Positions 1-8,685 of a DNA stretch of 34,642 nucleotides are shown here, one piece after another. Numbering within the stretch: position 1 is the stretch's first letter; each line of letters starts with the position of its first letter. The stretch spans positions 1 to 34,642 of the forward strand of contig JAOATF010000188.1 of the NCBI GenBank assembly GCA_030158285.1, read 5' to 3'. The position numbers were made by a program, and so were the translations under genes. This DNA comes from Hyphomonadaceae bacterium. GTDB taxonomy: Bacteria; Pseudomonadota; Alphaproteobacteria; Caulobacterales; Hyphomonadaceae. Under the pieces are notes generated by a model. The model ran no database searches and was not told where the DNA came from. It saw only the letters and a list, made by a program, of their open reading frames with translations.

Positions 1-2014
1 GCGCGGCCCATTTTGCAGGTTCCCAGTATGTGACGCGCGGGTCAGTCAGGCCGCCCGTGATCAGCATGGGCGGGTAGTCGCGCAGGGTGACCTGGTCATA
101 GGGCGAATAGGCGAGGATGCGGTCGTAGGCATCGGCGTCGATCAGGGGGTTTCCCCACTCCGGCCATTCGGGCGGGGTGAGGGGCAGGGTCTCGTCCGAC
201 ATGGTGTTGAGCACGTCGACGAACGGAACCGCCGCGATGATTCCCCCGAACAGCGTGGGGTCGAGGTTGGCGGCAACGCCCATCAGCAGGCCGCCAGCAG
301 AGCCGCCCATGGCGACGATGTTGCCACGGCGCGTGTAGCCCTTGGCGACGAGGTGCTGACCAGCGGACACGAAGTCGGAGAAGGTGTTGGTCTTCTTCTC
401 CAGCTTGCCATCGAGATACCACTGATAGCCCTTGGCCATCGAGCCGCGCACGTCAGCAACGGCATAGATGAAGCCACGATCGACAAGCGACAGACGCCCG
501 GTGCGGAAGTCCGCGGGAATGGTGATGCCGTAGGAGCCGTAGCCATAGAGCAGCACGGGCGTCGTGCCGTCGAGCGGCGTGTTGCGGTGGCGCAGGAGCG
601 TGACGGGCACCAGCGCGCCGTCTTCGGCCGGCGCATCAATACGCTCGACGATGTAGTCGGCGGGGATGTGGCCGGAGGGGACCTGCTGTGTCTTGCGCAG
701 GATACGTTCGTGCGTGCGCATGTTGTAGTCGAACACGGTCGCGGGCGTCGTCGGCGAGGAGTAGTCGAAGCGCAGCCACGGCGATTGCCAGAGATAGCCG
801 TTGGACATGCCGAGCGAGTAAGCGGCTTCGTCGAACTCGATGGCGTGTTCGGCGCCCGTGCCCCGCTCGCGCACGACGATGCGGGGCAGGCCGTTCTCGC
901 GTTCCATGCGGACGATGAAGTCGGCGAACGGCTCGACGTCGAGGATCAGCACACCGGGGCGGTGCGGGATCTCGATGCGCCAGTTTTCCTCGTCGGGCGT
1001 GTCGTGTGGCGCTGAAACAAGCGCGAAATCGACAGCGCCGTTGCGGTTGGTGCGGATCCAGAAGCGGTCGTCGAAATCGACCACGGCATAGTCCACGCCG
1101 GCTTCGCGTTCGGCAATCAGTGTCAGCGCGTGATCGTCGCTGTCGGTGCGGAGATAGCGCCACTCTGTCGTGGTGTGGTCGTTGGCGGTGACGAAGATGA
1201 AGCGGCCGGACTGGCTCTTCTGCACGCCGATGAAGAAGCCCGGATCGGCTTCGCGATAGACCAGCTCGTCCGTGCCGGGGCCGAGGCGGCGGCAGAAGAC
1301 GGAGACGGGGCGGGCGTTCTCGTCGCGCGCCACCCAGAACAGCGATTTCGAATCCTCGCCCCAGACGAAGTCGCCATAGGTGTCGTTGATGGTATCGACC
1401 TCGGCGCCGGTGACGCAGTCGATGATGTGGGTGGTGTAGAATTCCGAACCCTTGTCGTCGACGGCGAAGGCCAGCAGGCGATGGTCGGGCGAGTGCGAGA
1501 CCTTGCGGATGTCGAAGTATTCGCAGCCCTTGGCCAGCGCGTCGCCATCGATCAGCAGGTGTTCGTGCGCGTCGTCGCCGGAGAAGGCCTGCTCGCTGGG
1601 GCGGCGGGCGAACAGCGGATACTCGCCCCCTTCGCGGAAGCGGCGATAGTACGCCCACGGACCATCGATGGCGGGAACGGAACTGTCATTCTCCTTGATG
1701 CGGCCGCGCATCTCCTCGAACAGCTGGTCCTGCAGCGCGGCAGTCGGCGCTTCGAGGCTGGCGTGGGTGTAGGCGTTCTCGGCCTCGAGGTGTGTGCGGA
1801 TGTCGGCGCGCAGGCGGGACGTGTCGCGCATGACTTCGCGCCAGTTGTCGTCCTTCAGCCAGGCATAGGGATCGCGGCGCGCGCGGCCGAGTTGTTCGAT
1901 GACGGCGTGGCCGTCGCGGCGCGCGCGGGGGGCGGCGGCGATGGAGCCGGCGCCGGTGGGGCCGCCGCTGGAACCGCCCGTGCGGGCAGGCTTGCTGAGG
2001 GTCTTGCGCGCCAT
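1..2014 (-). CDS. ptrB: Oligopeptidase B-like S9 family serine peptidase (3' end cut by window edge)
   Basis: This is a prolyl-oligopeptidase-family serine peptidase of the oligopeptidase B type, which in characterised members cleaves short peptides after basic residues in the cytoplasm or periplasm. The frame is open from the ATG at 2014 down to the window edge, giving 671 codons with no stop. The catalytic serine lies in GGSAGG (Ser about residue 572). The Asp of TDPRVTYWEPAKW (about residue 658) is about 86 residues later, the spacing expected for this family. The catalytic His should lie beyond the left edge, so the gene is incomplete here. The family motif RRDPYAWLKDDNW is near residues 46-58. 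The first 30 residues are Gly/Ala/Ser-rich and no clear signal peptide is seen. A GGAAG sits about 9 nt upstream of the start. Family assignment is firm; substrate preference is inferred. Confidence 0.93.
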   Translation of the reverse strand, partial: MARKTLSKPARTGGSSGGPTGAGSIAAAPRARRDGHAVIEQLGRARRDPYAWLKDDNWREVMRDTSRLRADIRTHLEAENAYTHASLEAPTAALQDQLFEEMRGRIKENDSSVPAIDGPWAYYRRFREGGEYPLFARRPSEQAFSGDDAHEHLLIDGDALAKGCEYFDIRKVSHSPDHRLLAFAVDDKGSEFYTTHIIDCVTGAEVDTINDTYGDFVWGEDSKSLFWVARDENARPVSVFCRRLGPGTDELVYREADPGFFIGVQKSQSGRFIFVTANDHTTTEWRYLRTDSDDHALTLIAEREAGVDYAVVDFDDRFWIRTNRNGAVDFALVSAPHDTPDEENWRIEIPHRPGVLILDVEPFADFIVRMERENGLPRIVVRERGTGAEHAIEFDEAAYSLGMSNGYLWQSPWLRFDYSSPTTPATVFDYNMRTHERILRKTQQVPSGHIPADYIVERIDAPAEDGALVPVTLLRHRNTPLDGTTPVLLYGYGSYGITIPADFRTGRLSLVDRGFIYAVADVRGSMAKGYQWYLDGKLEKKTNTFSDFVSAGQHLVAKGYTRRGNIVAMGGSAGGLLMGVAANLDPTLFGGIIAAVPFVDVLNTMSDETLPLTPPEWPEWGNPLIDADAYDRILAYSPYDQVTLRDYPPMLITGGLTDPRVTYWEPAKWAA

Positions 2015-2155
2015 GAGTCTACTTCCAGTCCAGCCCGCAACCTATGTGGTTGAGCACATGATTCGGCCCAAGGGCCACGCAGAAAAAGCATGTGGGTTGA
2101 AAGGTTTGCCCTTCCTTCGTGCACAGGAATTGAGGCGGTGTCGTTCGCGCTTGCG

Positions 2156-3493
2156 TCAAGCGGCGGCGCGCCGGTCACGCCAGAGGGCAAACGCCGTCAG
2201 CCCGCCCGCCAGCATCAGGAGCGCAAAGCTGCGCCCGGTGAGCAGGATTTCGGGGCCTGCAAGGTCGAACCAGGTGAGGTAGGTTCCATAGGTGAAGGGC
2301 AGCGGTTTCGGCGAAATCAGGAACAGCGCGGGCAGGGCCCAGGCGATCATCGTCGCGATCCACAGGCGCGGCGATGCCGTTCCCGCGCGCAGGCGGCGGA
2401 AGCCGACGATCAGCGCAGCCCCGAGACCCGCAAATGTGATGATCATGTGGTCGCCCTCGGTCAGCGGGCTCACGGCCATGAACAGCGCGACGACCATCAT
2501 GCATTCGAGCAGCAGGTCTGCCCCTTCCTGTCGCGAAGTGTCCTGTTGCGCCGTGCCTTGCGGCTTGCGGTGCGCGATCAGGCCAAGATAGCCGAAAGCT
2601 GCGGCGACAAGGATGGCCACGCCGACAAGAACGTTGACCAGCATCGGGTTGGCGATCCACGGCGTCGAGTATTCGTTCTCCGTGAACAGTCGCATGGCAA
2701 GGCCGAAGATCGACTGGTTGTCGCCCTTCAGCGCAAACGGCGCGGACGTGAAATACTGCGTAGCCTCGCGCCAGCCACTGAACGCCTCGAGCGCCTTGGC
2801 GCCCATGGGCAGGAACGATCCGACAAACACGACAGCGCCGGCGCCCAGCGTCCAGATCGCCATCCGCCAGTCGCGGCGCACGAGGAAGAAGATCGCCACC
2901 GCGCCCATGAAAGGCTTCAGCGACATCATGATCGCAAACAGGATGGCAGGCGCGATGACCCAGCCCCGGCTGCGCAGATAGATGCCGGCCGACAGCAGCA
3001 GCACGATGAAGACGTTCACCTGCCCGTGGAGAATGTCGGAGCGGATGGTGTGGCCGACCGCGACGATGCCGAGGATCAGCACGATCACCTGCCACGGCAG
3101 CTTCGCGCCGAACGCGCGGGCCAGCATCACGATCGACGCCGCCAGTGCCGCGCCACACAGCGTCGGCCAGATCCAGAGAACAAGCGTGTGCCCGAAAACC
3201 AGCTGCAGGGCCGCGAACACTTCCGCCAACAGCGGCGGGTAACCATAGCGGTCAAAGCCGTGGTTCACGTCAGGCGCGTAAGGGTTACCGGGCAGGGCAT
3301 CGGCCGCGCGGATGTAGAGCGACAGGTCGGCCCCGGCCGGGTAGTGCGGCAGGTCCTGGAAGTCCTTCATCAGCGCATAGCCGCCGACGAGGGCGAGCAG
3401 CACGCCAAGAACGACGCACGCAATCAGGAACACAGGATTCGCCATCGCCCCTTGCGGCGACAGTCGCCCAGCCCAGTTCCGAAGCGGCAACAT
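2156..3493 (-). CDS. GT87-type (DUF2029) polytopic membrane glycosyltransferase
   Basis: A 445-residue protein with about ten hydrophobic segments that fits glycosyltransferase family 87, integral-membrane enzymes using polyprenyl-phosphate sugars (usually mannose) on the outer face of the inner membrane. Family-like marks are the loop RYGYPPLLAEVFAAL, the HGQVNVFIVLLL segment, SLKPFMG and DNQSIFGLAMRL, in that order. An acidic residue lies in the first extracytoplasmic loop after transmembrane segment 1, where GT-C enzymes keep catalytic Asp. The frame stays open upstream to 3733, but those extra residues are basic and low-quality. I chose the ATG at 3493, preceded by GGGG at about 9 nt; an alternative ATG is at 3445 just before the first membrane helix. 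It lies upstream of the oligopeptidase gene on the same strand with a 141-nt gap. The acceptor glycan is unknown. Confidence 0.8.
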   Translation of the reverse strand: MLPLRNWAGRLSPQGAMANPVFLIACVVLGVLLALVGGYALMKDFQDLPHYPAGADLSLYIRAADALPGNPYAPDVNHGFDRYGYPPLLAEVFAALQLVFGHTLVLWIWPTLCGAALAASIVMLARAFGAKLPWQVIVLILGIVAVGHTIRSDILHGQVNVFIVLLLSAGIYLRSRGWVIAPAILFAIMMSLKPFMGAVAIFFLVRRDWRMAIWTLGAGAVVFVGSFLPMGAKALEAFSGWREATQYFTSAPFALKGDNQSIFGLAMRLFTENEYSTPWIANPMLVNVLVGVAILVAAAFGYLGLIAHRKPQGTAQQDTSRQEGADLLLECMMVVALFMAVSPLTEGDHMIITFAGLGAALIVGFRRLRAGTASPRLWIATMIAWALPALFLISPKPLPFTYGTYLTWFDLAGPEILLTGRSFALLMLAGGLTAFALWRDRRAAA

Positions 3494-3739
3494 CGTTAAT
3501 CCCCAACCGGACGGCCATCGCTGAAGGCCGCCCAACCGGGATTTCGAGCAAGGCGTGTGCCACTGGCGGGGATCGTCCGCACGCAAAGCAAGGCGAAGAA
3601 GGTCCGTAGGCCGGAGAGCATCTGACGACTGCCGTTCCAAGGCATCGAGCAAACGGGCTCGTCCTCGCCTCATAGCGGTCGACCGCTTGCCTCGTGAAAC
3701 ACGACCGAAAAGCGACAGCGCCTGGCGCCGCACCCACGG

Positions 3740-5728
3740 CTATCGCGGGTGCAGTCTGATGGCCGTCACCGAATGGGCCGGGAACCGATGTTCGAAGCTC
3801 AACTTCGCCATTTCCACGGTCTCGATCTTGATCGCAATGTGCATTGGAGAAGATCGGTTATTTTCGTCCGCGATTCCTGGGGAGGCAAGTGTCGACACTT
3901 GCGCCGTTCGACCAGGCTGGAAGTTTGACGGTGCGATGATCGCCATCAAGTCTCGGCTGGGATCAGCATTGATCACCACGAGGTACACATGTCCGTCAGC
4001 GTCCCGCGTGGCGTAAGCGTGCAGGGCTCCGAGCGTGTCACCCTTCTCAGATTCAAGCACGGGATTGTTGCGAACATCGCTTCTGATCAGCGTTTGGGCG
4101 GTATTCTCCCGCAGTAGCTTCATGGCCCATCCGACAGGCGTAACGACCGTGTCCGGGCCGGGGCCGCCCAGTATCGCAAAGTCGCCCGCCGTGCCGGCGT
4201 TCGACATCTGGACAGCTGCGAGATCAGGCGGAATGGGCTCGAACGTGTAGTCGGTGAGCACGGTTCGTCCGGCCCCTTCAACGCCCCGCAATACCCACTC
4301 GCGGATGCACAGCGCCTCCAGAACGCCCTGTCCAAGACTGCGTGCGTAATGAGAAGAAAATGGCGGGAATGTTCCGAGCTGGCCGTATTCCGTCAGGAAC
4401 AGCCCGATGTTGCCAGCCCTTGAACCAGCGTACTTGGCGACGCCTTCTTGCGTATGCTCGACCTGCGCGCCCAGCTTTATGGTGTCGTGCGCGGTCTGCA
4501 CGAAATAATCATCGAGACTGGTCGATAGATCCCGCTTCGGACCCGCGATGACATATGGATGCTGCTGGATGCAATCATAAGCGTATGTGTCACCCATGAT
4601 CCGCAGGAAGCTCTCATCGTGAATGGAGGTGCACACCCTGATCAATGGATTGGCTGCCTTGATTGCACGATAGAAGTCGACAAAGCCTTCATGCGGGCCA
4701 GACGTATATGATACGCTGATCCTCGCGCCGGTTGGCGGAATGGCGCCATGAATGCCATCGCCAAACGCGATTGCTCCCGTGGCTTCGGTTATTGTGTAGG
4801 CACGGGAATCGCTTGGCTCCGACTGAAGCCGTGACGCTCTTTTCCAGGCAACTCCATTGACGAAGACCTCCTCACTGCCGGCTACCACCGGCGCGTAGCG
4901 AGCATAGACAACCTGTCCCGGCTTGTTCGTGCTCAGCGATGCCGGCGCGCGCCAGTCGGTCGCAAGCACAACAGGTTGGTCCGTGAAGCGCGTTGCTCCA
5001 CCAAAAGCGTAGAGACAGCTGATCTTGTCAGCCTTGCACGAGGGGGCGATCTGAACGGGTTCGCCGACAATCCAGTAGTTCTGGTCGACCAGTGGCTGAA
5101 TTGACGGATCGTATTCGTTGCCGATTTCAGCATAGGCGATGCGGTAGGGCGCAGAATGTCCGTTGGCTGCTCGCCTTGCTGCCCAGTCGACGCCGTTGAC
5201 CGGCGGGCTGCCTGCCGGGGCGGTCATGTAGGATATGAAATTGGCGGCGTCTGCAGCAGTCGCGGTGGCCAAGTTCAGCATCAATGTGCCTGTGGCGCCA
5301 GTCCTGTCGAGGAGGTCGCCAAATTCGTCCGGGCCGAAATTGCTGTCGTACGGCAACGGCATCGCCAACAAACCACCAATCTGCCGACCGCGCGTTGCCC
5401 GTGGACCGATGGCGCGCTCCCACTGGAACATGTTGGCCAACGTGCCGCCTGGATACCTGATCAGCGTCAGGCCCACGTTCCTGATCTGATCGACGACCCT
5501 GGGATAGGTGAGGCCCGTGGATGGGTCGGCGCTACCAGCCGCATTGCTGACCCAACGGTGGTTGACGCCAAACAGCAGCGGGCTGACTTTGCCTATGTTC
5601 GTTTCACCATCGAATGTGATCACCGGCTTGTCGATAGCCGGGACGTCGCGTTGGCTCACGCATCCAGTCGCGGCTAGCGCGAGTAACACGGTCGCAGCGA
5701 TCAAACGGCATGATGTGTTCATTTGCAT
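3740..5728 (-). CDS. Secreted lipoprotein glycoside hydrolase, alpha-L-arabinofuranosidase-like (clan GH-A)
   Basis: This 662-residue protein starts with a lipoprotein signal peptide ending in the lipobox-like LAATGC (Cys at residue 23), so it should be anchored in the envelope. The body resembles GH51-like enzymes of clan GH-A. RYPGGTLANMFQWERAIGP matches the arabinofuranosidase substrate-pocket motif. EIGNEY carries the probable acid/base Glu (about residue 205), and FLTEYGQ carries the probable nucleophile Glu (about residue 447). The spacing between the two Glu is about 240 residues, roughly twice that usual in GH51, because of an inserted segment containing FGDGIHGAIPPTGA. A C-terminal beta domain follows. 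ATG 5728 is chosen over the longer frame (to 5818) because it places the signal peptide at the N-terminus; ATG 5722 is also possible. It probably trims plant or algal arabinose-containing glycans, but the substrate is not shown. Base composition looks less GC-rich than the flanking genes. Confidence 0.78.
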   Translation of the reverse strand: MQMNTSCRLIAATVLLALAATGCVSQRDVPAIDKPVITFDGETNIGKVSPLLFGVNHRWVSNAAGSADPSTGLTYPRVVDQIRNVGLTLIRYPGGTLANMFQWERAIGPRATRGRQIGGLLAMPLPYDSNFGPDEFGDLLDRTGATGTLMLNLATATAADAANFISYMTAPAGSPPVNGVDWAARRAANGHSAPYRIAYAEIGNEYDPSIQPLVDQNYWIVGEPVQIAPSCKADKISCLYAFGGATRFTDQPVVLATDWRAPASLSTNKPGQVVYARYAPVVAGSEEVFVNGVAWKRASRLQSEPSDSRAYTITEATGAIAFGDGIHGAIPPTGARISVSYTSGPHEGFVDFYRAIKAANPLIRVCTSIHDESFLRIMGDTYAYDCIQQHPYVIAGPKRDLSTSLDDYFVQTAHDTIKLGAQVEHTQEGVAKYAGSRAGNIGLFLTEYGQLGTFPPFSSHYARSLGQGVLEALCIREWVLRGVEGAGRTVLTDYTFEPIPPDLAAVQMSNAGTAGDFAILGGPGPDTVVTPVGWAMKLLRENTAQTLIRSDVRNNPVLESEKGDTLGALHAYATRDADGHVYLVVINADPSRDLMAIIAPSNFQPGRTAQVSTLASPGIADENNRSSPMHIAIKIETVEMAKLSFEHRFPAHSVTAIRLHPR

Positions 5729-6246
5729 GACCCCGTGACGATCGATCCTACACCTTGAGCACGAAAACGGTTGTCGCCCAAGCGCGGCTTGGGCAAGTGC
5801 AGCTTGATCGATGTGCACCAGCTTGAGGGCAGGTGCATCACGCCGTTCCTCGGAGCAACGCTTTAGAGCGGCCGCGAACCAGCGTGGTCAAGCACCCGGG
5901 AAGTTAAATGGCAGAAACGGGCCAATGGCGCGCACTCGGCAACTCGATTGCCAATGGTCAGACTAGCGCGCGTTGCGGACGATGGTTGGGCGGTCCCGAG
6001 CAACGAGGCGGCCCGCCCCGCCGTGAATTCTTGGTCGGACTGCCGGTTGCAACAGGCGACGGTCCATAGTGTCCGCCGCTAGCAAGCGATTTCCGTGATC
6101 CATGGCAGTCACGCGCCGCAGCGGTCGTTCTCGGGCTTGACCCGAGAACCTTTCTTCATTGGGGACAGCGCCACTTTTCAGGCGAAGAAGGATTCTTGGG
6201 TCGAGCCCGAGAATGACTCCGTCAGTGTAGCCCGGCCGGCAGGCAA
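5729..6246. other. Intergenic region without a credible gene, carrying a REP-like repeat
   Basis: About 518 nt between the start of the glycoside hydrolase gene and the end of the MaoC-like gene. I see no open frame here with a start, ribosome site and recognisable product. The only clear structure is the palindrome pair at 6124-6217, described separately. Confidence 0.6.
6124..6217. repeat. REP-like pair of inverted palindromes
   Basis: Two palindromes face each other. The left one (6127-6149) has arms GTTCTCGGG/CCCGAGAAC around CTTGA. The right one (6192-6214) has arms of the same kind around TCGAG with one mismatch pair. The right unit is nearly the reverse complement of the left, so the whole stretch can fold as one long hairpin with about 40 nt between units. 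Such CTCGGGCTTGACCCGAG units are common intergenic palindromes in alphaproteobacteria. It lies downstream of the MaoC-like gene (minus strand) and may also stop transcription. Confidence 0.75.
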
Positions 6247-6693
6247 TCACCCGTAGAGAATGCCGATGGATTCCGCGACGCAGGCGGGGCGGTCCTTGCC
6301 TTCGATCTCGACGGTGGATTCCATGATCACCTGCTTGCCGCCGGCGCGGACTTCCACGGCGATGCATTTCTGGCGCAGGCGGACGCGGGAATTGACCGGC
6401 ACCATGTTGGTGAAGCGCACCTTGTTGCAGCCGAAATTGATGCCGCGCTGCACGCCCTCTACCCGCATCAGCTGGGCGGCCAGCATCGGGAGCAGGGAGA
6501 GGGTGAGATAGCCGTGGGCGATGGGGGCGCCGAGTTCTTTCGTGGCGCGGTCGACATCGACATGGATCCACTGGTGGTCGCCGGTCGCATCGGCGAATTT
6601 GTCGATCTGGCTTTGCGTGATCTGGTGCCAGGGCGAGACGCCCACCTCGGTCCCCACCAGGGATTCGAGCTCGTTATATTGAACAAGGCGCAT
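6247..6693 (-). CDS. MaoC/NodN-like (R)-specific enoyl-CoA hydratase
   Basis: A 148-residue single hot-dog-fold hydratase. The catalytic dyad motif is visible in ATGDHQWIHVDVDRA (Asp and His of the hydratase-2 signature), followed by GAPIAHGYLTLSLLP, which lines the acyl-CoA tunnel in the family. The start MRLVQYNELESLVG and overall length match the NodN-like subgroup, single-domain dehydratases that act on medium-chain enoyl-CoA or related thioesters in the cytoplasm. The frame is open further upstream, but the ATG at 6693 has a strong GGAGGAG about 9 nt before it, which fixes the start. It is divergent from the EF-hand gene and shares with it a 244-nt promoter region holding palindromes. 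The exact substrate cannot be told from the sequence. Confidence 0.9.
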   Translation of the reverse strand: MRLVQYNELESLVGTEVGVSPWHQITQSQIDKFADATGDHQWIHVDVDRATKELGAPIAHGYLTLSLLPMLAAQLMRVEGVQRGINFGCNKVRFTNMVPVNSRVRLRQKCIAVEVRAGGKQVIMESTVEIEGKDRPACVAESIGILYG

Positions 6694-6754
6694 GTCTTCG
6701 GGTCTCCTCCGGTGGTGTAGGGCGGACAGTATTCGCAGGAATTTCAGGCGCAAG

Positions 6755-6770
6755 CCGTGTCCGGACACGG
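6755..6770. promoter_or_regulatory. 16-bp perfect palindrome, candidate operator
   Basis: CCGTGTCCGGACACGG is a perfect palindrome with no loop, so it is more likely a protein-binding site than a hairpin. It lies between the divergent MaoC-like gene and the RHH/EF-hand gene. A second palindrome with the same GTCCGGAC core is centred 22 bp away. The binding protein is unknown; the RHH-like product of the adjacent gene is a candidate by inference. Confidence 0.5.
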
Positions 6771-6779
6771 ATTTTCTGG

Positions 6780-6789
6780 CGTCCGGACG
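6780..6789. promoter_or_regulatory. Second GTCCGGAC-core palindrome, candidate operator
   Basis: CGTCCGGACG shares its 8-bp core with the palindrome at 6755-6770. The centres are 22 bp apart, close to two helical turns, so dimers could sit on the same face of the DNA. A weaker relative, GACCGGAC, lies at 6834-6841. Confidence 0.45.
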
Positions 6790-6937
6790 GGTTTTGAGGA
6801 AGGCTTTCCGACGGCTCGCCGCGATCCTGCCATGACCGGACGGAATCTGTCTGGCGTCCATGCGGTATTTCGCTGGGCTTCTATCGCGGACCGCTTCCAC
6901 GTGAGAGGCAGGCCGCAAGCGCCGAGGGATGAGATCC

Positions 6938-7978
6938 ATGACCAGTGATGGCAAACCCGCCAGACTCCCAAGCCAGCCCCCTGGCCGGACCAAAAAGTCC
7001 GAGACGCTGGAAGTGCGCATTCCCCATGAGACCAAGCAGGCATTCCTGACCGCCTGCCGGGAGGACGGCACCACCGCGAGCGAAGTGGTTCGTGACCAGG
7101 TGCAATCCTATCTCGACCAGCGCGCGCGGCCTTCCCAACAGGAAGAAGGAAGGTCCAACGTCATGAAGCTCCACCCCGCCATTCGCCGCTATGGCCCGCG
7201 CGCCGCCGCCGGCAGCATCGCCGCCATCGGCCTGACCGCGCTGGCCGTGCTGCCCAGCGCCGCCGCCCCTGACTTCAAGGCCCAGTTCAGCCGGCTCGAC
7301 GCCAATGGCGATGGCGCGCTGTCGGTCGAGGAGTTCCTCGGGCCGAAGGAAGACGATGCGACCGCCAAGCAGGATCGCAAGGTCATCATCGAATCGCACA
7401 TCAGCAGCTCGAGCGACGATGCCAAGCCGCACGTGTCCATCTCGCCGTCGGCGAAGATGAAGCAGGACGCCTTCACCTTCTGGCTGCCGGAAGAGTTCGG
7501 CGACACGTCGGGCGCGAGCAAGGTTGAAGACCAGAAGCACGAATACAAGTTCATCTCGCGCTCTGAAGTGAAAGACCTGAAGGTCGACGGCGCCGAGCTG
7601 GACGCGACCAAGCATGTGATGACGTTCTCGATCGACGACATGCGCAAGGAAGAGTTCGCCTCGATCGACGCCAACAAGGACGGCAAGGTCAGCCTCGACG
7701 AATACAAGGCGCGCCAGACCGCCATGCTGACGCGCGGCTTCGAGATCCTCGACACCAACAGCGACAACGGGCTGAGCAAGGACGAGTACGCGAAGATCAC
7801 CACGCCGGTGATGATCAAGGTCAACGTCGACGGCGGGCCGGACACGCCCGAGCCGCCGAAGATCGACATCCCCGGCATGAAGCAGCCGTCCGCGGAAGCC
7901 GTGACGGCCGCCTTCACCCGGCTGGACGCGAACAAGGATGGCAAGCTCTCGCTGCAGGAATACCTGCCCAAGGGCTGA
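6938..7978 (+). CDS. Ribbon-helix-helix-like N-terminus fused to membrane segment and four EF-hands
   Basis: A 346-residue protein with an odd layout. Residues about 20-62 (KSETLEVRIPHETKQAF and on, to SEVVRDQVQSYL) look like a CopG/Arc-type ribbon-helix-helix DNA-binding unit. Residues 88-110 form a hydrophobic segment ending in ALAVLPSAAA, like a signal peptide or membrane anchor. After it come four EF-hand loops: DANGDGALSVEE, DANKDGKVSLDE, DTNSDNGLSKDE and DANKDGKLSLQE, each with the expected Ca-ligand pattern. ATG 6938 has GAGGG about 9 nt upstream and is preferred over ATG 6929. An internal ATG at 7163 (MKLHPAIRRYG) has GGAAGG upstream and would give a secreted EF-hand protein without the RHH part, so two products are possible. 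The C-terminal part probably binds calcium outside the cytoplasm; the DNA-binding role is inference. Confidence 0.8.
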   Translation: MTSDGKPARLPSQPPGRTKKSETLEVRIPHETKQAFLTACREDGTTASEVVRDQVQSYLDQRARPSQQEEGRSNVMKLHPAIRRYGPRAAAGSIAAIGLTALAVLPSAAAPDFKAQFSRLDANGDGALSVEEFLGPKEDDATAKQDRKVIIESHISSSSDDAKPHVSISPSAKMKQDAFTFWLPEEFGDTSGASKVEDQKHEYKFISRSEVKDLKVDGAELDATKHVMTFSIDDMRKEEFASIDANKDGKVSLDEYKARQTAMLTRGFEILDTNSDNGLSKDEYAKITTPVMIKVNVDGGPDTPEPPKIDIPGMKQPSAEAVTAAFTRLDANKDGKLSLQEYLPKG

Positions 7979-8010
7979 TCTCTCGCCACAGGCGATTTAC
8001 GGGCGATTGG

Positions 8011-8040
8011 CAGGCGCTCCGGTTCAGTCCGGGGCGCCTG
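8011..8040 (+). terminator. Rho-independent-like terminator after the EF-hand gene
   Basis: A strong hairpin with outer arms CAGGCGC/GCGCCTG and inner arms CCGG/CCGG around TTCAGT, followed by TTGCATTT. It begins 33 nt after the EF-hand gene stop. Confidence 0.75.
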
Positions 8041-8119
8041 TTGCATTTGGAATCTGGTGGATTCGGCGCCATTGTGCCCGCTGGTGGTGCGCCCGGAGGG
8101 CGTATGAGGGAGTCCTGTC

Positions 8120-8581
8120 ATGCGTGAAGCCCGGACAATCGCGAGCTGGGTCATCGCCCTGATTGTGACAGTCCTGCTGGTCTGGATGGCGGCGGATACG
8201 CTCGCCCCGCAGCCGCCTGCGAAGAACCACCTGTTCGAGGTGTTCCGTGACAGCTCCGAGATCGCCTTCTTCGAGCCAACCGGCCGTTTTGCCTTCGGCG
8301 TGATCGCGGGTCTCGTCGCCCTGCTTGTCCTGGTGCCGCCGACGCGGCGCGTGGGAGCGATCCTGGGCGTCCTGGTGATGGCGGGCATGGCGGCGCTGGT
8401 CGGCCAGCTGATGATGCAGGGAATTGCGGTTCCGGTGGATACGGTCGATGCGGCCGGCAAGGTGACGACAGCCGACTCTGATCCGTCCACAACGCTTTAC
8501 CTGGTGCTGGGCACGCTCGCCGCAGCGGTAGCCCTGATATTCGTGCATCCGGGCAGGGACCCGGATCGCGCTACCGGCTGA
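8120..8581 (+). CDS. Small polytopic membrane protein of unknown function
   Basis: A 153-residue protein not recognised as any named family. Hydrophobic segments lie near residues 8-25, 58-76, 81-101 and 127-145, so it should be an inner-membrane protein with about four helices. The loop between helix 1 and helix 2 (about residues 26-57) and that between helix 3 and helix 4 (about 102-126, rich in Asp, Thr and Val) are hydrophilic. The ATG at 8120 has GAGGGAG upstream, a good ribosome site. It stands alone between the terminator of the EF-hand gene and the DUF2336 gene. Frame-3 codon bias typical of the region supports a real gene, but no function can be given. Confidence 0.72.
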   Translation: MREARTIASWVIALIVTVLLVWMAADTLAPQPPAKNHLFEVFRDSSEIAFFEPTGRFAFGVIAGLVALLVLVPPTRRVGAILGVLVMAGMAALVGQLMMQGIAVPVDTVDAAGKVTTADSDPSTTLYLVLGTLAAAVALIFVHPGRDPDRATG

Positions 8582-8685
8582 TTTCTATCGGTTTTATGCA
8601 GGTTGCGACCCCGTCTCAGGGGTTGAAGGTCCGTTAACTGCGGCTGGCCTATCCTCGCGGCATTGGCAGCAGGGGGTGGCGTCAC

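Noticed and set aside
2090-3499. A 469-codon plus-strand frame opposite the GT87 gene
   Set aside because: The product is Arg/Gln/His/Asp-rich low-complexity sequence, while the minus-strand frame has clear membrane helices and GT87 motifs.
4690-4850. FGDG-type motif as evidence of a prophage
   Set aside because: The motif lies inside an intact secreted glycoside hydrolase and no other phage gene is present.
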